Assembly (NCBI GenBank): GCA_947044365.1
Contig: OX345636.1
Coordinates: forward strand, 12,605,309 to 12,669,308
Direction of reading: 5' to 3'
Source: Petrosia ficiformis
Taxonomy: Eukaryota > Porifera > Demospongiae > Haplosclerida > Petrosiidae
Length of the DNA stretch: 64,000 bases
A program made the translations under genes and the position numbers. Under the pieces are notes generated by a model. That model was not told the DNA's origin. It made no database searches and saw nothing but the letters and a program-made list of their open reading frames with translations. Every line of letters begins with the position of its first letter. Within the stretch, counting starts at the first letter, position 1. Below are positions 11,918-22,032 of the stretch, piece after piece.

Positions 11918-14900
11918 AATGCATTGTTGTTATTGATATCAATTAATTCATTATTTATAAAAATTAATATATAGTTATTGAGATAACAACGTTTATCTAG
12001 ATTCACTGACTTAATAAATATTTCATTATCACACAGGCCTAGTGTAATAATGATACTGTGTAGTGTGTGTTAGGCCTAGTGTAATAATAATACTGTGTAG
12101 TGTGTGTTAGTAATAATATGATAATTTATGGATCATTAACACACTGTATAACATGAATTTTTATGTTATAAAACTGCTGGAATTTTCGCGATATCCACCT
12201 CCATTTGCAAAAACATTGATTGTGAAACGTCACAACATCACATGCACACGTTACTGTAATAATATATAAAATATGTTTGTGTCACTTACGTGAGTATACA
12301 TTGTATACGTAGGTTAGGAAGATTAATCAGCATGGCATGTAATAGAACACATGCTCACAGCCACAGATATTGAATGTTGGACACCAAAAAGCAATTATAG
12401 GGACACTTTTTTTTCCTATATATCAATATTTGGGCATTCTATGCCTTGATAGTTCTCACTATATAGTATTAATATACTAATAGAGCATCAGACATGGGCT
12501 CAAGCACTTGAGCAGATGCTTAAGTACATACTTTTAAGAACTTGTACTGTGTAAAATATTTGAACAGCTAATGTGTATCATATCTAATAGTTGTTAAGAT
12601 TGTTTATTGTGTTTAATATAACTGTGTTAAAGGAGTCATGCGTTTAAATGTACTTAAGTACTTCATGTGCTTGGACTTAAGTACTTCAAAAAATAATGTC
12701 CTTGTGCTTGTGCTTGTACTTGACAAATCTTGAAGTGCTTGCACTTGTATTTAAGCACATTCTGAAGTACTTAAACCCATGTAGAGCATATGTGTACTTG
12801 TTTAAATTCTCCTCCATACTGATTTATCATAACATCATTCATTCAAAGTGCCAAGAAATTCATCAGCTATCCCTTCACTTGTTAGAGACCACAGACATGT
12901 ACATGTGGTAAGCAAGCCAATGTAAAATAATTAGTATACGTTATAACACGCCTATGAGTGCTATATCAGATTTATAATCACCGAGCACGAGGGCCATAGG
13001 CCCAAGGGCGAGGGGCTTATAAATATGATGTAGCTTGAGTAGGAGTGTTATAATTAATATATTTCCAGAAAAACAAAACCTTTGTAAAATCTTCTCCTAA
13101 CTTTCTCTCTTTACTTTGTAGAAGGTAAGCATTAATATTGTTCTCTTGCAGTCTATAAACCTGTGGTTTATTTTGATATTTCACCGCATCGGGATACATG
13201 TTTTAATATAGCTCAACCCTATTTATATCTTACCTTAGATACTGCATCTTCAAGATTAGAATATGCATTCAAAAACTTAATATCTATATTACCATCTTCT
13301 AGATCAGTACCAGCCATAGCTGCTGCTGCAGCAGCATGAACAAGATCAGGAGAATAATTATGAGCCAAAAATATATTTTCTATGTGTGTGTGTGTGTGTG
13401 TGTGAGAGAGAAATATTAAGATTAGATGGAAATCTTTAAGTTGACATAATACTTCTTAGGTAATTCAGAAAGAAGGTTACTTTGATAAAACTTCTTATAA
13501 AATATTTCCCTGTTTATATGTGTGTAATGTGTATGTGTGTGTTGTGTGAGCTAATCCAGGAAGAACGGTATTTTCTCAAAGCTCTTATTTTCACTATTCA
13601 GATGTTGATATACAGGAGGGGTAACTATTAATTGTCCTGGAAATCTGACTTCATATAGTGCACATTAAAGTACAGTACAGTGATGTATACATACAGCAAT
13701 ACATATTCAAGCTCAATTGCTGTAAATGTTTCACTAATACAGTAGGTATTATACCGTACTGTTTTATTATTACAATAGTACTGAACAGGTACTGTACCGT
13801 ACTTTACTCTACTGTACAGAATTGTACTTTACTGTTTCACTAATACAGTAGTACTGAACAGATACTGTACCGTACTTTACTCTACTGTACAGAATTGTAC
13901 TTTACTTTGTCACTAATACAGTAGTACTGAACAGATACTGTACTGTACTTCACTTTACTGTATAGAATTGTACTTTACTTTGTCACTAATACAGTAGTAC
14001 TGAACAGATACTGTACCGTACTTTACTCTACTGTACAGAATTGTACTTTACTTTGTCACTAATACAGTAGTACTGAACAGATACTGTACTGTACTTCACT
14101 TTACTGTATAGAATTGTACTTTACTTTGTCACTAATACAGTAGTACTGAACAGATACTGTACCGTACTTTACTCTACTGTACAGAATTGTACTTTACTTT
14201 GTCACTAATACAGTAGTACTGAACAGATACTGTACTGTACTTTACTCTACTGTACAGAATTGTACTTTACTTTGTCACTAATACAGTAGTACTGAACAGA
14301 TACTGTACTGTACTTCACTTTACTGTATAGAATTGTACTTTACTTTGTCACTAATACAGTAGTACTGAACAGATACTGTACCGTACTTTACTTTACTGTA
14401 AAGAATTGTACTTTACTTTGTCACTAATACAGTAGTACTGAACAGATACTGTACCGTACTTTACTCTACTGTACAGAATTGTACTTTACTTTGTCACTAA
14501 TACAGTAGTACTGAACAGATACTGTACTGTACTTTACTCTACTGTACAGAATTGTACTTTACTTTGTCACTAATACAGTAATACTGACGATATACTGTTT
14601 CATTAAGGTCGAGGGAGGTATTCTAAAATGATAGAAGGTCGACTTCATGTATGTAACACTATCAGATAACATTGGAGCCACACCCCCCTTGATGAATTTT
14701 CTAAATGAAAGCCTGTTAGTGTATAGTATGTACATTGTGTATATTAGAGACTCACCTAGTGCTCCCTGATCACTGACAACATATCCTTTAAATCCCCATT
14801 CATCACGTAATATATCAGTGAGTAATTCTTTGTTGGCACAAGCTGGTATACCATTAATACTAATGTCAACAGATAATGGATTAAATAGTTATTATCACAG

Positions 14901-15270
14901 CTTTTACATTATTAAAATATGTTCACATTCATGATGTCCTCAAAATTAGGATGTGATGACTTTATATGTAATATTGTGTATAGTTTAATGTCCTAAGTTT
15001 AATACATGATTATACTTTAACTCAGTAATGAAGCAATTGATGGAAGTTTGACACACACAAAAAAGAACAGGAAGGATAATTATATATGAAAATAGTGAAG
15101 GTATAATGATTGAGGGTCATTCCAAACTAACGTTAGGAACATTATTCTGATGTCATGGTGAACATGAATGACCTTTACCTGTTATAGCTACACATCAAAC
15201 TCCAAGAACCAGCTTGTACACAAGTCTTGAATTGAGGTAAAAATGTCATACGCCAATCTCTTTCAGTTAC
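5239..15270 (-). CDS. Glycoside hydrolase family 3 (beta-xylosidase/glucosidase-like), internal part, ten exons
   Basis: Ten exons in transcript order: 15270-15179, 14859-14756, 13379-13234, 9922-9819, 9434-9305, 8684-8622, 8214-8167, 7580-7477, 6225-6155, 5337-5239. All have GT-AG borders and every junction keeps phase, giving about 320 codons without a stop. GH3 signatures appear in the family order: TERDWRMTFLPQF, LMCSYNSINGIPACANKELL, GFKGYVVSDQGAL (Asp of VVSD is the expected catalytic nucleophile), AAAAMAGTDLE, FDPPDKNPYTS, EHRALSLKAALESMVLLKN, GLPLG, LFGDYSP, then EGEGNDRADISLPGHQ. Enzymes of this family remove terminal beta-linked xylose or glucose from oligosaccharides. The first exons (signal peptide, KHF region) and the C-terminal fibronectin-like part are not found, so the gene is truncated or runs out of the window through large introns. 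Family call firm; activity unknown. Confidence 0.85.
5410..5620. repeat. GATA-rich microsatellite
   Basis: Interrupted runs of GATA/TAGA with TATA stretches. It makes the spurious Tyr/Ile-rich ORF 5490-5678 on the minus strand. Confidence 0.75.
6655..7104 (+). repeat. 75-bp minisatellite, six copies
   Basis: Six direct copies of a 75-bp unit start at 6655, 6730, 6805, 6880, 6955 and 7030, each beginning TTTTGATGATTAGC; a seventh begins at 7105 and is cut short. The copies are almost identical (one C for T in the fourth). The array lies in the GH3 intron between 7477 and 6225. Confidence 0.95.
7855..7965 (+). repeat. R1 family fragment
   Basis: Related to 25400-25470 and 50690-50800: the phrases CTCAAGCGTGTGTTCTATTATG and GGAATGA..CAACTT recur in order. 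It lies in an intron of the GH3 gene. Confidence 0.5.
7980..8045. repeat. (TA)n microsatellite
   Basis: A nearly pure run of TA dinucleotides in a GH3 intron. Confidence 0.9.
8700..8830. repeat. ATAC/GCAT microsatellite
   Basis: Tandem CATACATACATGCATG-type units. They produce paired Met/Tyr/Cys/His-rich ORFs on both strands, which are artefacts. Confidence 0.9.
9160..9285. repeat. ATGT/ACAT microsatellite
   Basis: Runs of ATGT followed by the complementary ACAT run, so the tract can fold on itself. It lies in a GH3 intron, just past the donor of exon 9434-9305. Confidence 0.85.
9940..10130. repeat. TG-rich tandem repeat
   Basis: Irregular TGTG/CATG tract with an imperfect longer period; the block GTTCATGTGTGAAGTGTGTG occurs twice. 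A related tract lies at 11455-11590. Confidence 0.7.
10430..11008 (+). mobile_element. Non-autonomous hAT-like element
   Basis: The left end starts CAGTGGCGGCATAGC and the right end finishes GGCTACGCCACTG; as inverted repeats they share CAGTGGCG and, further in, CCCGGGCCTG. CAGTGGCG ends are typical of hAT elements. Inside, 10563-10665 keeps a short coding remnant (MAFQKQSKGRQRTIFDCLD), interrupted by the hairpin at 10665-10717. I could not find a convincing 8-bp target duplication outside the element. Confidence 0.6.
10665..10717. mobile_element. Small hairpin element nested in the hAT relic
   Basis: The left arm GTCTCGCGTGCCAGCC and right arm GGCTGGCTACGCGAGAC are near-perfect reverse complements. 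GCTGCAGC stands directly on the left and again after CGAGACAAA on the right, which fits an 8-bp target duplication. It truncates the remnant ORF of the host element. The same CTAGTCTCG end is found on the element at 54167-54554. Confidence 0.6.
11009..13233. other. GH3 intron sequence without recognised gene
   Basis: This lies between GH3 exons 13379-13234 and 9922-9819, which join directly in phase, so no exon is expected. It contains a TG tract (11455-11590), an (ATT)n run (about 11860-11917), a duplicated GGCCTAGTGTAATAAT block near 12040-12080, an R1 fragment (12365-12440) and a tract of AAGTACTT motifs near 12520-12780. Confidence 0.6.
13781..14590. repeat. 73-bp minisatellite with two alternating variants
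   Basis: About eleven direct copies of a 73-bp unit containing GTCACTAATACAGTAGTACT; successive starts at 13909, 13982 and 14055 fix the period. Variant A has CCGTACTTTACTCTACTGTA, variant B CTGTACTTCACTTTACTGTA. They alternate in the left half and mix in the right half. A diverged copy precedes the array near 13725. It lies in a GH3 intron. Confidence 0.95.
14918..15178 (-). repeat. R2 repeat, copy c, filling a GH3 intron
   Basis: The reverse complement of this segment matches the R2 copies at 3350 and 4920. Its first bases (GTAAAGGTCATTCATG) coincide with the donor of GH3 exon 15270-15179, and it covers most of the 319-nt intron. Confidence 0.65.
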
Positions 15271-16177
15271 CTAATGGCAAAATACAGATAACGTAAATCT
15301 ATGAGGCAAATACAGGCACCATCTTCTTGTTTAGTTGAACACTCCTATGTTGTAGCTGAAATTTGCTAAACGTATATATATATACAAGAACTGCTAAAAG
15401 TTAAGCAAACAATAATAATTATTATGTTGTTGGGTTTTGTATATTAGAAAGTCATCATCAATGCTGATACTGATTCAGAATTCAGTTACTAAGTTCTTAT
15501 ATACATACATACATATTATTACAATGTCAGAAAGAGAACATAATTATGTCATTTTCACATGTTATGCCATAAAGAAGTTTACAATTTATGTGTAAATGAT
15601 ACAAACGACTATACTGGTAAGTTACTTTTGATCTTTGAATTTCCAATACCACAATGTACACACACACACACATGCACATATATCATGACACAAAGTTTTT
15701 ACTATAGTGATATATATAACATATATATAATATTATACAACCATGTTGCTGTTGTGAATTACTATTATTATTGTAGCCATGTTTAATTATCTGATACTGT
15801 CATGTAAATAGAAACCTTTAGTTTTACATTATCACTGTTTTGTCATTTTTATTCAGTTGAATTTAAGTTTATGTTGTTGATTTAAAGAAGTTTAATAAAT
15901 AACAAATCTCATACTCAAAATACAACAGTTGTATGGAAAAGAAAGAAGAAAAATGAAATAAAGATGGTCGTATCACTGATTTGAACCATTATAATTACGC
16001 ATTATCATGTCTTGTGTAAACTATGTCAACATAAACTTTAACTACGTATGTAATATTGCAAATGGTTGAATTTCACAAACACAGTTAAATGTAGTTAGTA
16101 ATGAAACCACTTCATCTGCAGAATAACATACCCGTAATGTACACCCACATAATAAATATTATGCCTAATTAGTATTG

Positions 16178-16187
16178 CCTTATATGG
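16178..16187 (+). promoter_or_regulatory. CArG-box-like motif, first duplicate copy upstream of T1
   Basis: CCTTATATGG fits CC(A/T)6GG, the site bound by SRF-type MADS factors, and is followed by TAAAAACG. Function is inferred only from the match and its recurrence upstream of T2 and T9. Confidence 0.35.
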
Positions 16188-16747
16188 TAAAAACGGTGAG
16201 TCTACTTTTGTAGTAAAATAGGGTTGTGTTTGTGGAACTACTAGCTTAGTACACACAAATAATTATTGCTTCTGTAAACCACAAACGAATAGTGAGCTAG
16301 TTGATGATTTAAAGTAATTACCTGTTTAATGGGTGGGTGTTTGTGTGTGTTATTGTAGCCATGTTTAATTATCTTATACTGTCATGTAAATAGAAACCTT
16401 AGTTTTACATTATCACTGTTTTGTCATTTTTATTCAGTTTATGTTGTTGATTAAAAGAAGTTTAATAAATAACAAATCTCATACTCAAAATACAACAGTT
16501 GTATGGAAAAGAAAGAAGAAAAATAAAATAAAGACGGTCGTATCACTGATATGAACCATTATAATTATGTATTATCATGTCTTGTGTAAACTAAGTCAAC
16601 ATAAACTTTAACTACGTATGTAATATTGCAAATGGTTGAATTTCACAAACACAGTTAAATGTAGTTAGTAATGAAACCACTTCATCTGCAGAATAACATA
16701 CCCGTAATGTACACCCACATAATAAATATTATGCCTAATTAGTATTG

Positions 16748-16757
16748 CCTTATATGG
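16748..16757 (+). promoter_or_regulatory. CArG-box-like motif, second duplicate copy upstream of T1
   Basis: Same CCTTATATGG motif in the second duplicate, 831 nt before the T1 exon 1 ATG. Confidence 0.35.
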
Positions 16758-17156
16758 TAAAAACGGTGAGTCCACTTTTGTAGTAAAATAGGGTTGTGTT
16801 TGTTGAACTACTAGCTAAGAAACCTTGATCTGAGTACACACTATCGATTATTGCTTCTGTAAACCACAAACGAACAGTGAGCTAGTTGATGATTTAAAGT
16901 AACCACCTGTTTAATGGGTGGGTGTTTGAGGGAAGAGGGGGTTTATTTAGTACATTAATCTTGATGAGATTTCAATTCTACCACACATAAGATCCAGAGT
17001 TTGAGGGACATGGACACCAAGAATAAATGTTGCCCCTTTACTTTGTAGCTGTTACCACTACCAGCATCACTGTAAATAGAAACTGTGTTGATTTCATTTA
17101 TATAGAACGTAGAGTACAGCATAATAAATGATCATTTTAGTACTTTAGCTGTACAC

Positions 17157-17512
17157 TGCAAAAATAAACTTGTTAATTCATTCGTTAGTACAGTTACAAG
17201 GAATAATGAAATAGTAATTTAATTGGTCGTGTAGGTTGTTATGACTGTATGGTGACATACTAATTATAATCCAATAATTCCTTATATGATCTACGTAATT
17301 GATTTACTAGTAAGCAGAATAAATATTTTAACTAAATGATCTAAGGTTTCCAAACCTTATTTTGCAGATATTAGACATGATATTTGATTATAATTGGTAC
17401 AAGTACCATATCATGCAGTCATAACATCCTGTATGGCTAACTAAATTATAATTTGCATCCTTGCAACTGTACTAACAAATACATTTGTTATTTTAACAAT
17501 TCTATTTTCGAA
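17157..17512. mobile_element. Foldback element of the TGCAAAAAT family
   Basis: The two ends are inverted copies of about 100 bp: a left end with TTAGTACAGTTACAAGGA and a right end with TCCTTGCAACTGTACTAAC. Related elements lie at 36217-36592, 40679-41035 and 45312-45668, with ends TGCAAAAAT and ATTTTTGCA. No ORF; a MITE by structure. Confidence 0.6.
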
Positions 17513-17578
17513 GTGTAAACATGTACATTTACATGCAGTTCACATTAACTATCTCTACAGGACACTAGTGAGAAATAA

Positions 17579-19761
17579 ATGGCTGAAAAATCTTCTCAGG
17601 ATGCTCTGGAGGGACTTGATGAGCAACTAACATGTAATGTATGTTTGGACCAGTACACTAATCCCAAAACTCTACAATGTCATCATTCCTTTTGTTTAAA
17701 ATGTACTACCACAAGAACCACAGGTAAATAAATATAATTATATACATGTACACAAACAGTCCACAACAACAAAAATATAGAAATCATATTGTAAATATTG
17801 AATTTTTTAATTGTTATCTTATTTTACTAGAATGCAGGACATATATACAATTATACATGTATGTTTTTATACATAATCCTATTTACTTATTAACAGAGAG
17901 ATAACAAGTATTCATAAGCTGTCCTTCATGTTGTAAATACACATAACTACCCGACATTGGAGCAAAAGGACTCTCTGCTGCTTTTCTCATTAACAACTTC
18001 CTGCAACTTAAGACAGTTTCATGTGATGTCAATATGGAATGCGAAATTCATCATAACCCTGTCAAAGTATATTGCGAGACTTGCCAAGAGCTCATCTGTA
18101 GAAATTGTACGATAAGTCAACGCCATCAAAATCACAAGTACAAGCTCGTTATTGAATGCTATCCTGATCATCAAGAGATAGAGGCCAACCTTACAACAGT
18201 GAAAACGAAGGTAGCTGACATTAAAACAGCACTGAGTAACCTTATAACTCGGGAGACGGAGGTCACAAAGCAGGGAGAAGATGTCAAGAAAGAGATCCAC
18301 ACATACGCTCAATTAATCATAAATTTAGTTCAACAGTCAGAGAGACAGTTAGTTCACCAGGTAGATACTGCAGTACAACAGAAGATTCATTTGCTTACCA
18401 AACAGAGAGAAGAGGCAGAGACAGTCCTAAACCAGCTGAAGGGTTGTGAGGCGTTCGTAAAACACAGTCTGAAAATAGGGAGTCAACAACAAATATTAAA
18501 GAAGAAACAGAATATGGTACAAATAATGACAACAGTCAATCAAGGTGTCAACCCTGTTGCATTTCAACCATTAGAACAGGCAAACATCACATTTACTAAA
18601 AATCAGACATTGGTTAGTGGATGTACATATGAGGGAATTGGTGAGTTTGAATCTAAACCATTTGGTAAATCAATTCTCCTCAAGAGCGACTGCTGTCTTG
18701 GTAAGAAATCAACCATCACTCTGAACCTACAAACTCACGATGGAACTCCCCTCTCAGTTCCTCTCTCCCTCATCTCTTTTGAACTCTCTTCGCATGGTGA
18801 TAGTCGACTCATAGCATGTGATATCACTGAGACACAGATAGGAAACTATGACATAAGCTTTACTCCACATACCAGAGTGAAACATCATTTGATAGTACAA
18901 TTGGGAGGTATTGATGTCCCTGGTAGTCCCTTTACTGTGATGAGAGGTAAACCAGTGAATATTATATCAGGACTCTGTCATCCAAGGGGTGTAGTAATTA
19001 CTAAGAATGGAGATATTGTAGCAGCTGACAATAGTGCACATCGTATCACAATACTAAACAAGGTTGGAAAAATACGTAGGGCATTTGGAACAAAGGGAAC
19101 AGAAGAAGGTAAATTCACTAGTCCTCGTGGCATTGCTATATCTCATGATGGACACATTTTAGTAACTGATGATCATCAACTACAGAAACTAACATTTGAA
19201 GGCAATTGTGTCAAGTCAGTAGGGAGTGGTGAGGCAGGCAATGGTCCCCTACAGTTTAAATATCCTGAAGGTATAGTAGTTCCTCCTACCACAGGACAAA
19301 TCTTTGTAGCCAATAAGGAAAATCACCATATTCAAGTTCTCAATAATGACCTCACCTACTTTAATAGTTTTGATTCAGCACCAGAGAAATTCAATGAGCC
19401 ATCCGATGTGACATTCGATAACGAAGGATATTTGTATGTAGCTGAAAATGTTAATTGTTGTGTCAAGAAGTTGACATCAACAGGAAAATATATCTCAGAT
19501 TTTGGTTCATTTGGGTTTAATCCTGGTAAACTTTGGTGTCCTTCCTCCATCATCATAGAAAATAATCTAGTGTATGTTAGTGAAACAGGTGGCTGCCGTG
19601 TCTCAATATTTGATATTAATGGATGTTTTATACAATGTTTTGCCAAGACAGGTATTGAAGATGATTTCAAAGAGTTTTACTGTCCACGTGGTATAACAAT
19701 AGATTCATTAGGTAACTTGTATGTTAGTGACACAGATAGTAACCAAATAGTTGTTTTGTAA
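17579..19761 (+). CDS. T1: TRIM-NHL gene with destroyed RING (B-box, coiled coil, filamin, NHL)
   Basis: The old exon 1 is 17579-17723 (ATG, reads MAEKSSQDALEGLDEQLTCNVC). It lacks 8 nt after LKC compared with the other copies, so it ends out of phase. The old exon 2 start (17897) has a further one-base loss near 17910 and a TAA at the position equivalent to KPTQ. The intact part is 18034-19761, 575 aa from ATG: a B-box with all eight ligands (from CEIHH through CETC and CRNC to HQNH), a coiled coil of about 130 residues, a filamin-type Ig domain and six NHL repeats to TAA. A RING-less protein of this form could bind partners without ligase activity; alternatively the copy is dying. AATAAA lies at 19890. 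Closest paralogue by filamin and NHL sequence is T3. Confidence 0.75.
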
Positions 19762-19937
19762 TTAAATTTTAAACATTATAATTATGTATACTCTTGTGAT
19801 ACATTACTGCTATTATACTTATTAATAATTTATACATTTGCACATTATAAATTCACATGTAATTGTTTAATTTGAGCTCATGATTATTAAATAAAATTCA
19901 TGATAATTATTAACATTACACAGACCAATACAATGTA

Positions 19938-19995
19938 TCCTTTCGGAGTTGCCATATCTCATGATGTACATATTTTAGTAACTGACAATCATTGT
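19938..19995 (+). pseudogene. NHL relic downstream of T1
   Basis: The stretch reads FGVAISHDVHILVTDNH, the second NHL repeat of this family, isolated in non-coding DNA. It follows the phrase CACAGACCAATA, as does the larger relic after T3. It is therefore the last trace of a second gene copy. Confidence 0.65.
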
Positions 19996-20149
19996 TACAG
20001 ACACCCGTGTAAATGCCTATCCTACTTCATCTAGCAGTTGTATGTCTTATAAAGATTCTTTATTTTGTTTAGTTGTTGTTTGTTCTTCTACAAGAATACA
20101 TTTTGAAACACAAATCATAAAAGATAATTGGATAATGAACATGGTCCAA

Positions 20150-21590
20150 TAAAAACATATGAAGTCAAGGGACAATGGACATAGTCCAGTAGACACTAAT
20201 TAATGAGAAACATATGAAGTCAATGGACAATGGACACAGTCCAGTATGTACTAAAAATATGAAATCAATGGGCAATGGGTATAGTCCAGTAGACACTAAT
20301 TAATGAGAAGTCAATGAATAATGGACACAGTCCCGTACACACTAAAAATATGAAGTCAATGGACAATAGACATAGTCCAGTAGACACTAATTAATGAGAA
20401 ACATATGAAGTCAATGGACAATGGACACAGTCCAGTATGTACTAAAAATATGAAGTCAATGGGCAATGGACATAGTCCAGTAGACACTAATTAATGAGAA
20501 ACATATGAAGTCAATGGACAATGGACACAGTCCCGTACACACTAAAAATATGAAGTCAATGGACAATAGACATAGTCCAGTAGACACTAATTAATGAGAA
20601 ACATATGAAGTCAATGGACAATGGACACAGTCCAGTATGTACTAAAAATATGAAGTCAATGGACAATAGACATAGTCCAGTAGACACTAATTAATGAGAA
20701 ACATATGAAGTCAATGGACAATGGACACAGTCCAGTATGTACTAAAAATATGAAGTCAATGGGCAATGGACATAGTCCAGTAGACACTAATTAATGAGAA
20801 ACATATGAAGTCAATGGACAATGGACACAGTCCCGTACACACTAAAAATATGAAGTCAATGGACAATAGACATAGTCCAGTAGACACTAATTAATGAGAA
20901 ACATATGAAGTCAATGGACAATGGACACAGTCCAGTATGTACTAAAAATATGAAGTCAATGGACAATAGACATAGTCCAGTAGACACTAATTAATGAGAA
21001 ACATATGAAGTCAATGGACAATGGACACAGTCCAGTATGTACTAAAAATATGAAGTCAATGGGCAATGGACATAGTCCAGTAGACACTAAAAATATGAAG
21101 TCAATGGACAATAGACATAGTCCAGTAGACACTAATTAATGAGAAACATATGAAGTCAATGGACAATGGACACAGTCCAGTATGTACTAAAAATATGAAG
21201 TCAATGGACAATAGACATAGTCCAGTAGACACTAATTAATGAGAAACATATGAAGTCAATGGACAATGGACACAGTCCAGTATGTACTAAAAATATGAAG
21301 TCAATGGGCAATGGACATAGTCCAGTAGACACTAAAAATATGAAGTCAATGGACAATAGACATAGTCCAGTAGACACTAATTAATGAGAAACATATGAAG
21401 TCAATGGACAATGGACACAGTCCAGTATGTACTAAAAATATGAAGTCAATGGGCAATGGGTATAGTCCAGTAGACACTAATTAATGAGAAACATATGAAG
21501 TCAATGGACAATGGACACAGTCCAGTATGTACTAAAAATATGAAGTCAATGGGCAATGGACATATAATAGTCCAGTAGACACTAAATAAA
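20150..21590 (+). repeat. Satellite with nested 45+55, 100 and 300-bp periods
   Basis: Two related subunits both begin ATGAAGTCAATGG: one of 45 bp ending GTACTAAAAAT, one of 55 bp ending AATTAATGAGAAACAT. Together they form a 100-bp unit. Variants (ggacaataga or gggcaatgga, and cccgtacac or ccagtatgt) repeat in order every 300 bp, with 20401-20700 and 20701-21000 appearing identical. The array fills most of the T1-T2 interval. Confidence 0.95.
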
Positions 21591-21793
21591 CATTTTTAAA
21601 GTTCAGATACCAGCGTTACTGCAACCACCAAAATGATCGAGCGCTGCCTTGATTGCCGATGGCAAAATGATACATTAATATGCTAAAAGAGATTTCTTAT
21701 TTCTTGATTCCTTCATCTGCAAGTAATATTTCAAACAGTTGGTTGGAGTGATGATATGTTTAGCAGTGGTATATAACATAGGCACATAATTGC

Positions 21794-21853
21794 ACTGAGT
21801 ATTTGACAACATAGTTTGTATGTATATACAAACTATGTTGTCAAATACTCAGT
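21794..21853. repeat. Perfect 28-bp inverted repeat
   Basis: The arms begin ACTGAGTATTTGACAACATA and are exact reverse complements over 28 bp around a 4-nt loop (GTAT), 180 nt before the T2 ATG. It could extrude as a cruciform or form a hairpin in an upstream transcript. Confidence 0.85.
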
Positions 21854-21905
21854 TATAACAACAAAATACTCTTAATAGAAAATAAACAACAATGACAATA
21901 TATTA

Positions 21906-21915
21906 CCATATATGG
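21906..21915 (+). promoter_or_regulatory. CArG-box-like motif upstream of T2
   Basis: CCATATATGG, a perfect CC(A/T)6GG match, lies 127 nt before the T2 ATG and is followed by TAGAAACG, similar to the T1 motif. Confidence 0.4.
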
Positions 21916-22032
21916 TAGAAACGATCCTACTAGGCTTTTATAGTAAAAGAGGTTAAGTCATAACACTATTGATACAGTTTAATTTTTTTCTACACTAGCA
22001 GGCATCACTATATCTACAGGACACTACTAAAA

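Larger units (their letters stand above)
15774..16932 (+). repeat. Tandem duplication of about 583 bp upstream of T1
   Basis: Positions from about 15774 to 16357 and from 16358 to 16932 are two near-identical direct copies. Both start AGCCATGTTTAATTATCT and end near TTTAATGGGTGGGTGTTTG. Each holds one CCTTATATGG motif. Only the second keeps the full GATCTGAGTACACACTA block that also stands upstream of T3, T4 and T9. Confidence 0.9.

Noticed and set aside
18019..18312. Antisense ORFs inside the TRIM-NHL genes (also at 31261, 47767, 54735 and others)
   Set aside because: Shadows of the coiled-coil and B-box coding sequence, repeated in each paralogue because the sense strand is conserved.
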